Assembly (NCBI RefSeq): GCF_000295095.1
Contig: NZ_JH806632.1
Span: forward strand, 508,450-572,449
Reading direction: 5' to 3'
Length of the DNA: 64,000 nt
DNA from: Actinomyces timonensis DSM 23838
Lineage (GTDB): Bacteria; Actinomycetota; Actinomycetes; Actinomycetales; Actinomycetaceae
Below are positions 1 through 11,463 of the stretch, one piece after another (positions within the stretch are counted from its first letter, which is position 1; each line of letters begins with the position of its first letter). The translations under genes and the position numbers were made by a program. The notes below the pieces were generated by a model. It worked only from the letters and a program-made list of their open reading frames with translations, did not search any database and was not told the DNA's origin.

Positions 1-752
1 GACGAGGCCTCCGCATCGGCGAAGACGAGACCCTGGAGGGGGACATTCTTCACCGAGCCGTCCGAGGCTCGCAGTTCCGCCTTGCAGGAGTAGTCCACGC
101 TCACACGGGCGTTGAAACCGGTGGGGGTGGTGTCGGAGCCAGGCGTGCCCCAGTCCTTGCCGTCCCAGGTCTTGTTACCGTTGTAGGCGTAACCGTTGGC
201 CAGACCGATGACCATCTGGTTCTTGTTGACATAGTCCTGGGGATACTTGAGGCCGGCGTGCCACGCCGCACTGCCATCGGTCCATTGACCGGGGCCACCG
301 ACGTTGTAGAGGTTGTCGAGGGCGTCGCCCGCCCAAGCGCCGGGGATGGTCGCCACGAGGGGGCCCGTGGACTGCTCTTTGGGCATCTTGCCAGGGTGCC
401 CAAGGTGCTGCAGGTTGGACAAGGTGCAGGTGGTCACCAGTGTCCCGGCGTCGCCCAGGTCCCGGGTGTTGGTGAAGTTCCTCGTCTCACCGTAATCCAG
501 CACCGGGACATTCGGCTTGGCCACGCCGTCGAACTTCGAGTAATCAGCCCACTGGAGCCACTGGATGGCATCGACATACCGGCCCTTGCCACCGGTCGCG
601 AAGATCGCGGGCTGGGAGGAATCGCCAGGCGCGGCCTGCGCCGCTGAGGGCAGCGCCGCGGGGGCGGTCAACCCGAGGACCATGCCCGCACCGAGGAGCG
701 ACGTGACCCCGGCGAGCCGGAGACGCCGCCGAAGTAGGGATCCGAGGGTCAT
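1..752 (-). CDS. CshA-like surface adhesin, N-terminal part (runs off window)
   Basis: This reading frame starts at the ATG at 752 and stays open to the window edge, so only about 250 residues are visible. The N-terminus has arginines followed by a hydrophobic stretch and an alanine-rich end at about residues 30-41 (AAQAA), which is a Sec signal peptide. The mature part matches the N-terminal domain of the adhesin at 1073-4006: both share an opening of the type 'AIFATGG..GRYVDAIQWLQW', the pair 'P-G-[AS]-W-x-G-D-[AG]-L' and a 'VFADAEAS' segment. It is therefore a paralogue of the CshA/CshB fibrillar-adhesin family and was probably made by tandem duplication. The GAGTTCCCA leader just before the ATG also precedes the second adhesin. 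The C-terminal repeats and sorting signal lie outside the window. Confidence 0.8.
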   Translation of the reverse strand, partial: MTLGSLLRRRLRLAGVTSLLGAGMVLGLTAPAALPSAAQAAPGDSSQPAIFATGGKGRYVDAIQWLQWADYSKFDGVAKPNVPVLDYGETRNFTNTRDLGDAGTLVTTCTLSNLQHLGHPGKMPKEQSTGPLVATIPGAWAGDALDNLYNVGGPGQWTDGSAAWHAGLKYPQDYVNKNQMVIGLANGYAYNGNKTWDGKDWGTPGSDTTPTGFNARVSVDYSCKAELRASDGSVKNVPLQGLVFADAEAS

Positions 753-1072
753 AGTGATGGGAACTCTCTCTCTATCGCGCCACCAGAGCCGTGATGGCCC
801 TGCTGAGGGATGTGGCTGGATCATGCTGGCGACCGCGGGGAACGGCACCACGATGGTGATGAGCAACGCCATCGGCGCACCCGCTCTTGACTTTACACGG
901 GGTCGACAACAGCAAGCTCACAGCACAATCACATCAGCGTCACGATTTCCGACGAGCGCCAGCAGGCAACTTTCCGCAGTCCACGGGCATGGTTGCGTCT
1001 CAGCATCTGCGCCGACTGCGGAGGATCGCCACGATCTGAATGACCGATCCCTCCACGTGGATGCGGAGCCCT
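753..1072. other. Intergenic region between the two adhesin genes
   Basis: These 320 bases separate the end of the upstream adhesin from the start of the next paralogue. No credible reading frame, strong hairpin or clear promoter is visible. It presumably contains the promoter of the adhesin at 1-752. Confidence 0.4.
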
Positions 1073-4006
1073 TCACCGTCGCTTGTGGCGAACGATCCCA
1101 GCCAGGATCGCCAGGGCGCCAAGCACTCCGCCACCGATATAGAACATGTCGGCGCCCATGCCGCCGGTCAGTGGCAGGGTCGGCACCGGGCTTTTGGCGT
1201 TGGTGAACGCCCCCGGGAAGGCGTGGTCCTGAGGGGTGCCGTCAGCTGCAACCGTGATGGTGAACTCGTGAGGAGCGGTATCCAGGGTGTACCCGGCCGG
1301 CGCCCGGTGCTCGGTCACCGCGCGGGTCACCGCGTCATCCGCGGGCAGTCCCCGCACCTTGAAATACCCCGGGCGCGGGTCGGCGTCGAAGTATGTGGCG
1401 CCATTGGCCTGGGCCGCGCAGTCACCATCCACGCAATCCGAGATGAGCGTGCCCGCCGGAATATCATCGGCGGTGAGCTCCCACTGGGAGTCTGCCAATG
1501 CCTCGCCCGTGGCGGCATCGGTTTTCGACCAGATCACCGCCCCCAGTGCCCGGGTATTCGTCACCGTGCCCAGGTCGAGCGAGAGGGTGCCATCCGCTCG
1601 GGGCGAGCGGTAGTCGAGTGTCCCGGCCTTCCGATCATCGGACTTCACATAGCCCTTCGGCGCGGCCGACTCCACGATCGTGTAATCGCCCCAAAGCGCG
1701 GTCAGCCGGAAGTAGCCGGCGCGGCCATCCTGATCGAGGCTTGTTTCCTCGCAGGTCCCCACGCAATCCGCCACCTCGAAGGTCTGCTCATCCGAGCCGT
1801 CGGTCCTCGTGCGCGTGAGGGTGAAGGTGGCCCCGCCCAGGGGCGTGGCGCCGTCGGCCTCTGTCTTGGTCCACGTGACGGCACCGGCCTGGGCGCTATT
1901 CGTGATCTCGCAGGTGATGCGGTCGTGGTTGTTGACCGTCAGCGTCCCCGTCCCCGTGCCCTCCTGGGAGGCCACGGTGGAGGAGTAGTCCGCGGCCCCG
2001 TCGGTTGAGGAGCAGGTCCATGCCGACGATGAGTAGCCACCCGCCACCGAGTTCGTCGACGCCTCGGCGAGGTTGACCTCGCCCACGGGGATGGGCGTTT
2101 CCGCGGCCTGCCCGGCGCCAGAGAGGAGTTCGCCGCCGCCCTGAGAGGCGGTCAGCGTCCACTGGTCGGCCTCGATACCCGCGCCGTTGGCGGAATCGTT
2201 GACGACGTTCTTCTTCAGCGTGAGCGTCGGGAGCAGCACGGTGATATTGCCGTGGTCCTCCACCTCACCGTTGAGAGTCAGGCCTGTGGGCCCCGGGATC
2301 ACCGGGGAACCGTCCGGGTTCCGGTCGTCCGTGATGCGCAGGCGCGCGAAGGTCGACGCCGAGCCGGCCTCCCCGGGAACAGAGCGCTTCGCGTCCGCTG
2401 GCACCTTCCAGGTGAGCGTCGCCTTGGAACCATCGCAGGTGGTCGGGGAGCCATCAGGGTTCATCGAGGAGCGCTCGCCGTCGTCGAAAACGCCATTGCG
2501 GTTCCAGTCGATCCAGCCGACGACGGTCGCTCCCGCGCCCGCGCACGTGAAGGTGGTGCTCCAGTCCGCCCCGATATAGGTCTCCGCGGTCAATCCCGGT
2601 GAATTGGCCGTGCCGATCGCGTCCTCGTCGTTCCTACTGCCGACAACGTCGTCCCCTGTGGCATCTGCGGAGATGGGCGAGTCCGGCTCGGCATCCACGC
2701 GTTTGCCGAGGCGCAGGCGCGGGGCCGAGGCCTCCGCGACATAGCCCTGGGCCTGCGCGTCGGTGAAGTTGTACCAGGTGCCCGAGGCCTCGGGCGGCGC
2801 GGGCGAGGAGGAGATATCCGTGGTGTCCGTACCGCCGGGCTTGCCGCCCCACCAGGTGGGCTGGAACAGGGAGGCCGCCTCGCCGTAGGAGGCGGGGGCA
2901 TCCCCGTGATCCACATAGGTGACGACGCCCAGCGCCATCGCACTCACGCCGCCGCCCTTGATCTCGACGTAGCCGCCGTCGGCGTTCTCCATGAAGAAGA
3001 CCGAGGAAGGGCCGTGGCCGACGTTCCGCACCGCCCAGGTGGCGCACTCGTAGCCATCAGGGCGCAGCTGCAGTCCGGTCCGCGCGCCGGACGGATAGGG
3101 GAAGGTGGTCTCCCCTCCCCAGGAACTCGTCGTGCAACCCGGGGAGCGAGTGCTCTCCATCAGCCGGAACGTCACATCGCGCTTGCTCTTGCCCTCCATG
3201 GGAATAGCGTCAACGGTGATGGACTCGCGGGATCCAGGCATCCAGTTGGAGGCCTCCGCGTCCGCGTAGACCATGCCCACCATGGGGATCTGCTTCTTCG
3301 GCAGGCCGTCCAGCGCGCTCTTCGCCGGCTTCGACGCCGACTCGATCGCGTAGGTGGTGCAGTCGAACTTGAAGTAGGCGTTCGCCGAGTTGCCGTACTT
3401 GCCGCCCTGCACGTTGGAGATGCCGATCGGCAGATTCGAGCGCACGTTCTTGGTCTTGTAGTTGACGCTCTGATCCAGCCAGCCCGGCTGGATCTCCACG
3501 CCGTTGTCATAGCGGGAGGAGTCGTTGTAGAGGCGGGCGAGGCCATCCCCCACCCAGGAACCGGGGACGTAACCGAGCCGGAGGCCGGCATCGGCATTGA
3601 TCGGCGGGTTCTTCCCGCTAGGGTCGACACTCTCGAAGTGGGTCTCGACCTCGCTGATCGTGCACTGGCTGGAGCGCCACTGGCCCTCCACGAGCTTGGT
3701 GGGCGTGGACCATACCGTCACCGTGCCGCCGTCGACAGCGATGCGCCGCGTCCTGCCGTCCGTGTCGAGTTCGGCCCCAGTCATCTCCGTCCAGTCGATC
3801 CAGTCGATGACCTCGGCGTACTGGCCGGATCCGCCGTCAGGCGCCGCGTAGATCGCCGTCGCCGGGGGCGTTCCGGCGCCCAGCGTATGGACGACGATCA
3901 GCGCGGCGGAGGAGAGCACAGCCGCCAGACGAGCACGGCGCGCCGCCAGCGGAGCCGTGGTGGCCGCGTGTCCGTAGCGACGACGGCGAGGAACGGGATG
4001 AGTCAT
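1073..4006 (-). CDS. CshA-like fibrillar adhesin with GEVED and SpaA domains, LPxTG-anchored
   Basis: This is a 977-residue cell-wall-anchored surface protein. It has a long signal peptide (basic N-region, hydrophobic core at about 28-45, likely cleavage after ATA at about 51). An N-terminal CshA-type domain follows to about residue 350, then a GEVED domain at about 480-590 ('GWIDWNRNGVFDDGE', ending 'LNGEVEDHG'). Next come a prealbumin-like domain at about 593-706 and two SpaA-type Ig-like domains, with E-box motifs 'YTIVESAAPKGY' and 'VTEHRAPAGY'. The sorting signal LPLTG at 944-948 is followed by a hydrophobic segment and a basic tail (RHKRR), so sortase should link it to peptidoglycan. 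CshA-family proteins form fibrils that mediate adhesion and co-aggregation; that role is inferred. No sortase gene is visible. The ATG follows a CGGAG ribosome-binding site. Confidence 0.9.
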   Translation of the reverse strand: MTHPVPRRRRYGHAATTAPLAARRARLAAVLSSAALIVVHTLGAGTPPATAIYAAPDGGSGQYAEVIDWIDWTEMTGAELDTDGRTRRIAVDGGTVTVWSTPTKLVEGQWRSSQCTISEVETHFESVDPSGKNPPINADAGLRLGYVPGSWVGDGLARLYNDSSRYDNGVEIQPGWLDQSVNYKTKNVRSNLPIGISNVQGGKYGNSANAYFKFDCTTYAIESASKPAKSALDGLPKKQIPMVGMVYADAEASNWMPGSRESITVDAIPMEGKSKRDVTFRLMESTRSPGCTTSSWGGETTFPYPSGARTGLQLRPDGYECATWAVRNVGHGPSSVFFMENADGGYVEIKGGGVSAMALGVVTYVDHGDAPASYGEAASLFQPTWWGGKPGGTDTTDISSSPAPPEASGTWYNFTDAQAQGYVAEASAPRLRLGKRVDAEPDSPISADATGDDVVGSRNDEDAIGTANSPGLTAETYIGADWSTTFTCAGAGATVVGWIDWNRNGVFDDGERSSMNPDGSPTTCDGSKATLTWKVPADAKRSVPGEAGSASTFARLRITDDRNPDGSPVIPGPTGLTLNGEVEDHGNITVLLPTLTLKKNVVNDSANGAGIEADQWTLTASQGGGELLSGAGQAAETPIPVGEVNLAEASTNSVAGGYSSSAWTCSSTDGAADYSSTVASQEGTGTGTLTVNNHDRITCEITNSAQAGAVTWTKTEADGATPLGGATFTLTRTRTDGSDEQTFEVADCVGTCEETSLDQDGRAGYFRLTALWGDYTIVESAAPKGYVKSDDRKAGTLDYRSPRADGTLSLDLGTVTNTRALGAVIWSKTDAATGEALADSQWELTADDIPAGTLISDCVDGDCAAQANGATYFDADPRPGYFKVRGLPADDAVTRAVTEHRAPAGYTLDTAPHEFTITVAADGTPQDHAFPGAFTNAKSPVPTLPLTGGMGADMFYIGGGVLGALAILAGIVRHKRR

Positions 4007-4401
4007 GAGTGGGAACTCCGGCCGGGCGAGCGACCTCAGCAGGATTGCTGAAACGGGGATGGGATGGGGGGGTGAGCAGAGTCCTGAGGATGGGGAACGG
4101 ACCCGCTCTCCACTGCGCGAATGAGGACTGAGGACCTATCCGGCAGGTTTCGCATCACGATAGCACGCACAAACTCCTCGTCACAGGAAGTATCCCCCGA
4201 TATTCAGCCCTTCCGGGCGTCAGCATCGCAGCCGATTCCCTACAAGCGGCGGAATACAGCGGGATTCTCGAAGGATCACAGTTGAGCCGCACCTTCTGAA
4301 GCGCCTCGTCCTGGGACAGCGCTCGGCGGCTTATGGACGTTTGCTGTTGGTTCTGGTTTCTGCTGGCGCTGGGGTCGATGGCCCGGTCGGCGGTCTCGTC
4401 G

Positions 4402-4534
4402 GGTGCTTTCAGCACCGGCGGCTGCGCTGAGCACTGCGGGTTGCGCTGAGCACCTTCGGCTGCGGTGAGAACGCAACCCACGGTGCTGGAGGCAACCGCT
4501 GGTGCAGGAGGCACCCCGCGGTGCTCTCGAGGGC
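4402..4534. repeat. Array A of 19-bp hairpin units, with inversion in the middle
   Basis: Seven units start at 4402, 4421, 4440, 4459, 4482, 4501 and 4520. The spacing is exactly 19 bp except one 23-bp step in the middle. A typical unit is GGTGC-N5-GCACC plus a 4-base spacer, that is, 5-bp inverted arms around a 5-base loop. Units before the 23-bp step carry GCTGAGCAC, and units after it carry the reverse sense GGTGCTGG. The same architecture, including the 23-bp central step containing GAGAACGCA, recurs at 53233-53346. Confidence 0.75.
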
Positions 4535-4660
4535 GCAGGGTCGCCCACGACCGCCCAGCGCTGCTCAAGACACACCCACGCGAGCCCGCGGCGGGCTCCA
4601 GGCGCTGCCCGACGGCACAGCGTCGCCGACGACGCCCACGCCGCGCTCCGTCCGGACTGT

Positions 4661-4740
4661 CTGTACGCGGGTTCGGGCGACATGACGCGGGTTCGGGGGT
4701 CATGCCGGGTGTTCGGGGGTCATGCCGGGTGTTCGGGGCA
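4661..4740. repeat. 20-bp tandem repeat, four copies
   Basis: Four consecutive units of exactly 20 bp fill this interval. Each contains a core close to GGGTTCGGGGGTCATG, with a few substitutions between copies. The array lies in the gene-free region between tuf and the adhesin. Confidence 0.75.
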
Positions 4741-4743
4741 CAG

Positions 4744-4800
4744 GACGGGGTCGTTGCCCCCGTCCAATGGGGTAAGACCCCGGTCAGAGGGGCGAACCCC
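4744..4800. repeat. Row of three short G/C hairpins
   Basis: Three small hairpins follow each other: GACGGGG/CCCCGTC at 4744-4764, GGGG-taaga-CCCC at 4769-4781 and GGGG-cgaa-CCCC at 4789-4800. They begin 20-22 bp apart. They share arm sequence but not loops, so the arms rather than the loops appear to be maintained. Confidence 0.6.
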
Positions 4801-4889
4801 CGTCCGGAGGGCCACGACGGCCACGTATCGGAGGAGGCTTCACCTGGGCTCACTCATGGGCGCACTCGGTTGACGCCCCGCCCCCGCAC

Positions 4890-4996
4890 TTGTGAACGTG
4901 CGGCGGGTTTGCGGACGTGCGTTGGGGTTGTGGATGTGCCCCCGGGGCGCGTCGGCAACCCTGGAGCACGTCCACAACTCCCGGGCACGTTCACAA
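4890..4996. repeat. Array B: 19-bp-periodic palindromic array of TTGTGNACGTGC
   Basis: Three forward copies of a 12-mer begin at 4890 (TTGTGAACGTGC), 4909 (TTGCGGACGTGC) and 4928 (TTGTGGATGTGC). Three inverted copies begin at 4947, 4966 (GCACGTCCACAA) and 4985 (GCACGTTCACAA). All six lie on a strict 19-bp grid, and the outer pair is a perfect 12-bp inverted repeat. The whole is a 107-bp imperfect palindrome that could be a protein-binding array on DNA or a long hairpin in RNA. Confidence 0.75.
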
Positions 4997-5114
4997 CGAG
5001 GCGAGTCCCGCGCATCTGCGCGGCGCCGGCGGGCGCCGCCCCACGGGCGGCACGGGTGGGATCGGCAGGCTCGGGCGGGCCCCGCCGCGCCGACTTCATC
5101 ACGCCGATTCCGGC

Positions 5115-5336
5115 GCCATCGCGACGAAAACCCGGCGCCTGGCCAACACGATATGTTCGGGGTCCCCACTGCCCGATCAGTGAGTCAAGACGCGGGTTTT
5201 CCTCGCCATTGCAACGAAAACCCCGTGTCCGACCAACACGGAATGTCCGGGGATGGACCCAGGACGAACCGACTCCAACACCGAGGAAACACCGCGATAC
5301 CAGGGAAACCCGACCTCAAACCAACACAAAGTGTCC
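5115..5336. repeat. Degenerate direct repeats with ACGAAAACCC and CCAACACG motifs
   Basis: A block of about 50 bp at 5115-5165 (GCCATCGCGACGAAAACCC, then CCAACACG and TGTTCGGGG) recurs exactly 90 bp later at 5205-5254 with substitutions. A third, more decayed copy (CCAACACAAAGTGTCC) ends near 5336. No coding signal accompanies them. Confidence 0.6.
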
Positions 5337-5367
5337 AATAAGCCAGCTCGGCGCCCTTTCATCGGCA

Positions 5368-5395
5368 TCTCGCCGTGCTGTTCGACCGGTTTCGG
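5368..5395. repeat. Dispersed repeat copy (TCTCGCCGTGCTGTTCG type)
   Basis: The sequence TCTCGCCGTGCTGTTCGACC followed by GGTTTCGG matches copies near 51167-51245 and 51806-51855, where it flanks the CsoR-like gene. It is intergenic here too. Confidence 0.6.
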
Positions 5396-5405
5396 CGGGA
5401 ATGCG

Positions 5406-5442
5406 GGTTCCCCCGGTACTCGCGGGGAGTACCGGGGGAACC
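5406..5442 (-). terminator. Hairpin terminator of tuf
   Basis: A perfect 16-bp stem (5406-5421 with 5427-5442) around a 5-base loop lies 65 bases downstream of the tuf stop codon. There is no strong T-run, as is common in high-GC actinobacteria. Confidence 0.75.
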
Positions 5443-5506
5443 GGGGGCTCACAGAGCCGGAAATTCATAGGCCCACAGAGCGCAGGAGCTGCTCACGCAG
5501 CGATCA

Positions 5507-6697
<1,191 letters not shown>

Positions 6698-6841
6698 TGG
6701 TGTCCTCCTGGGACTCGGGTAGTGCTCTTCGTCGGGATTCGACTAGCACATGCTAGCCGGTCCTCCTGCCAGAGCCACTACAGGATGGTTGTTGGAAATC
6801 TTACTGGAATGCGAGCTCGGCGCCGAACGGCCCGAGCAGTC

Positions 6842-6876
6842 CCGGGGACCGGGCCGGATCAGTCCGGTCCCCGGGC
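6842..6876 (-). terminator. Hairpin between fusA and tuf
   Basis: A perfect 12-bp stem (CCCGGGGACCGG with CCGGTCCCCGGG) with an 11-base loop lies about 30 bases after the fusA stop. It probably terminates or attenuates the rpsL-rpsG-fusA transcript, leaving tuf at least partly under separate control. Confidence 0.7.
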
Positions 6877-6904
6877 TCATGGGCCCCTCGCGGGGCCGGC
6901 GGGC

Positions 6905-9040
<2,136 letters not shown>

Positions 9041-9190
9041 GTGTGGTGTCCTTCGTTCGAGAGATCTGTGGGTTCGCGTCGGGCGGGGCGGGCTCGGGCC
9101 CGCGATCGCGCGAGGCGGCTCCGGGGCGCGGGGCCCCAAGGGATGCCAGGCGGGCGGCTTCGGGAATCCCGCCCCGGCCGACGATGGGGC

Positions 9191-9661
9191 TTACCAGCGG
9201 TAGTGCGCGAAGGCCTTGTTGGACTCGGCCATGCGGTGCATGTCCTCGCGGCGCTTGACCGCGGCGCCGAGGCCGTTGGAGGCGTCGAGGATCTCGTTCA
9301 TGAGGCGCTCGGTCATCGTGTTCTCGCGGCGCTGCCGGGAGAAGTCGACCAGCCAGCGCAGGGCCAGCGTGGTGGCGCGGTTGGGACGGACCTCGACCGG
9401 GACCTGGTAGGTCGCGCCGCCGACGCGGCGGGAGCGGACCTCGAGGGCCGGGCGGATGTTGTCCAGCGCGCGCTTGAGCACGGAGACCGGGTCCTGGTCC
9501 GTCTTGGCGCGGACGCCCTCGAGGGCGCCGTAGACGATGCGCTCCGCCGTCGACTTCTTGCCGTCGAGGAGGACGCGGTTGACGAGCTGGGTGACGACCG
9601 GGGAGCCGTAGACGGGGTCGACGACGAGCGGGCGCTTCGGGGCGGGGCCCTTACGAGGCAT
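9191..9661 (-). CDS. rpsG: 30S ribosomal protein S7
   Basis: uS7 (156 residues) nucleates assembly of the 30S head and contacts the mRNA exit region. The sequence is canonical throughout, opening '[11 protein letters not shown]' and ending '[13 protein letters not shown]'. Its ATG overlaps the last base of the rpsL stop codon (TAATG), so the two genes are probably translationally coupled. Confidence 0.98.
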   Translation of the reverse strand: MPRKGPAPKRPLVVDPVYGSPVVTQLVNRVLLDGKKSTAERIVYGALEGVRAKTDQDPVSVLKRALDNIRPALEVRSRRVGGATYQVPVEVRPNRATTLALRWLVDFSRQRRENTMTERLMNEILDASNGLGAAVKRREDMHRMAESNKAFAHYRW

Positions 9662-10035
9662 TACTTCTTCTCCTTCTTGGCGCCGTACTTGGAGCGTGCC
9701 TGCTGGCGGTTCTTGACACCCTGGGTGTCGAGAGCGCCGCGCACGATGTGGTAGCGGACACCGGGAAGGTCCTTCACACGACCACCGCGGACGAGCACGA
9801 TCGAGTGCTCCTGGAGGTTGTGCCCCTCGCCGGGGATGTAGGCCGTGACCTCGATGCCGGAGGAGAGGCGCACACGCGCGACCTTCCGGAGGGCGGAGTT
9901 CGGCTTCTTAGGGGTCGTGGTGTACACGCGGGTGCACACGCCACGACGCTGCGGGCTGGCCTTCAGCGCCGGCGTCTTGGACGCGGAGCGCTTCGTCGAG
10001 CGGCCCTTGCGGACCAGCTGCTGAATCGTAGGCAC
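9661..10035 (-). CDS. rpsL: 30S ribosomal protein S12
   Basis: uS12 (124 residues) lies at the decoding centre and is the classical target of streptomycin-resistance mutations. The conserved loops '[11 protein letters not shown]' and '[12 protein letters not shown]' are present. The start is the GTG at 10035, which gives the family N-terminus ([11 protein letters not shown]) and has GGAGAA upstream; a longer frame exists but has no such support. It heads the str operon rpsL-rpsG-fusA-(tuf). Confidence 0.98.
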   Translation of the reverse strand: MPTIQQLVRKGRSTKRSASKTPALKASPQRRGVCTRVYTTTPKKPNSALRKVARVRLSSGIEVTAYIPGEGHNLQEHSIVLVRGGRVKDLPGVRYHIVRGALDTQGVKNRQQARSKYGAKKEKK

Positions 10036-10457
10036 TACGGATTCTCCATCTTGAGTGCATGCTGACAGTGCTGCTGCCCTCACCAGCCCCGCTCCCCTGG
10101 TCCGCGACGACGCGCACCGCGCTCATGGCGGGGCCGGCCCGCCCGGGGCATGGTCCTCGGACGCCCGGAGCCCTCCGGCCAGTGGACTGGAGGACCCGTC
10201 GGTTCCCGCTGCGGCAGACCCGCATGGCGGAGGGGCGCGCTCGCGCGCTGCTCGACCGCTGGGAACGGAATGGAGATCGGAGCCCGGATGCGGGCACCGG
10301 GGGCAACAGTACTCGGGCGGCGCCACCCGGGCCAGACCACGGGCGCCCGCTCGCGCATGATCCTCGCCACGCGCCGTCGTGCTCCTCGCGAGACCCTCCA
10401 CTGGGCCACCCCAGCCGAGGCGCTCAACGCCTTCCTCACCGCCCAACCCACCACCGG
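10036..10457. other. Intergenic region upstream of the str operon
   Basis: These 422 bases lie between the end of the kinase gene and rpsL. The overlapping reading frames have no family resemblance and no ribosome-binding sites. The region must hold the str promoter, but I cannot identify convincing -35 and -10 boxes. Confidence 0.4.
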
Positions 10458-11456
10458 CTAAACTCGCCCCCGACACCGGGTGTTGCACTCACCCCCGGAA
10501 CCCGCCCCCTGATATCGACCGGTCTCGGCGAGGGGGCGGAGGGCGGAGGTGAAGGCCTCCATGCTCTCGGGGCGGTCGGCGGGGTTGAGGGCGAGGGCGC
10601 GGGAGAGGAGCGCCTCGAGGGCCTCGGGGACGTCGTCCCGGCCGATCGGCGGGCGCGGCTCGTGCATGACCCGGTTGAGCACGGAGAGCTGGTCCCCACC
10701 GGTCCATCGCCCTGCCGCGCCGGCGCGCCCCTCCCCCTCCGCCTCGTGTGGGGAGCGGCCGGCGAGCAGGGTGTGGAGCGTCGCCCCGAGCGCGTAGACA
10801 TCGGCCGACGGCGCCACCGCCCCCTCGCCGAGCTGCTGCTCCGGGGGCGCCCACAACGGGGACGCCCCGCCCGCCGTGCCTCCCCCGGCGCTCGCGCCGA
10901 GCGGGGCCGCGATCCCGAGGTCGATGAGCACCGGCGCCCCCATGGCGTCGAGGAGGATATTCGCCGGCTTGATGTCGCGGTGCGCGTACCCCGCCCCGTG
11001 GATCGCCGCCACCGCGCCGGCCACGCCCAGCACGATCTCCAGGGCCCGCTCCACCGGCAGCGGCCCAGCCTCGAGGAGATCGACGACGGCGGGCGGCGGG
11101 CAGTGCTCCAGGGCGACCCAGTCCCGCCCATCGGCCGCCACGCCCGAGTCGAGAACGGTGGGCAGGCCCGGATGGCCGGACAGCTCGATGAGGAGCGCGA
11201 TCTCGCGCCGAAAGGCGCGTGCCCGCCCCTCGGGAGCCCCCGGGCGCAGCGCTTTGACGGCGCACACAGGGGCATCGCCGGCATCCCTGCTGTCCCCGCC
11301 ATCGCCGCTGGCCCCACCGGCCTCACTGCCCAGACTCCCCCCGGCCCAACGGCACAGGACGACGTCGGCGAAGCCGCCGCGACCAAGAGGTCGCAGGGGC
11401 TCCATGCCGGGGATGCTCGGGACGCCCGGCGGGGCGCCCCCGCGCGCCGCGCCCAT
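10458..11456 (-). CDS. Soluble Ser/Thr protein kinase (Hanks type)
   Basis: This 332-residue kinase has the glycine loop GRGGFADV (25-32), an invariant-lysine candidate in AVKAL (K68), the catalytic loop HRDIKPAN (159-166, D161) and the magnesium Asp in DLG (D179, in place of DFG). The APE region reads 'APPEQQ', followed by 'ADVYALGATLHTLLAG'. It contains only the kinase domain and has no transmembrane segment or PASTA repeats, so it is probably cytosolic. It is the last gene of a unit with MoxR, two FHA proteins and a PP2C phosphatase, which makes the FHA proteins likely substrates and the phosphatase its antagonist (inference). The ATG at 11456 lies 7 bases after the preceding stop without a strong Shine-Dalgarno, suggesting coupling; M18 is an alternative start. 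Confidence 0.88.
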   Translation of the reverse strand: MGAARGGAPPGVPSIPGMEPLRPLGRGGFADVVLCRWAGGSLGSEAGGASGDGGDSRDAGDAPVCAVKALRPGAPEGRARAFRREIALLIELSGHPGLPTVLDSGVAADGRDWVALEHCPPPAVVDLLEAGPLPVERALEIVLGVAGAVAAIHGAGYAHRDIKPANILLDAMGAPVLIDLGIAAPLGASAGGGTAGGASPLWAPPEQQLGEGAVAPSADVYALGATLHTLLAGRSPHEAEGEGRAGAAGRWTGGDQLSVLNRVMHEPRPPIGRDDVPEALEALLSRALALNPADRPESMEAFTSALRPLAETGRYQGAGSGGECNTRCRGRV

Positions 11457-11463
11457 CGCGGGC

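Noticed and set aside
4402-4534. Possible CRISPR array
   Set aside because: The unit is only 19 bp with 4-base spacers, the orientation flips midway and there are no cas genes. This is not CRISPR architecture.
10036-10457. Small genes in the region upstream of rpsL
   Set aside because: Several overlapping frames exist in both strands but none has a ribosome-binding site, family motif or plausible composition.
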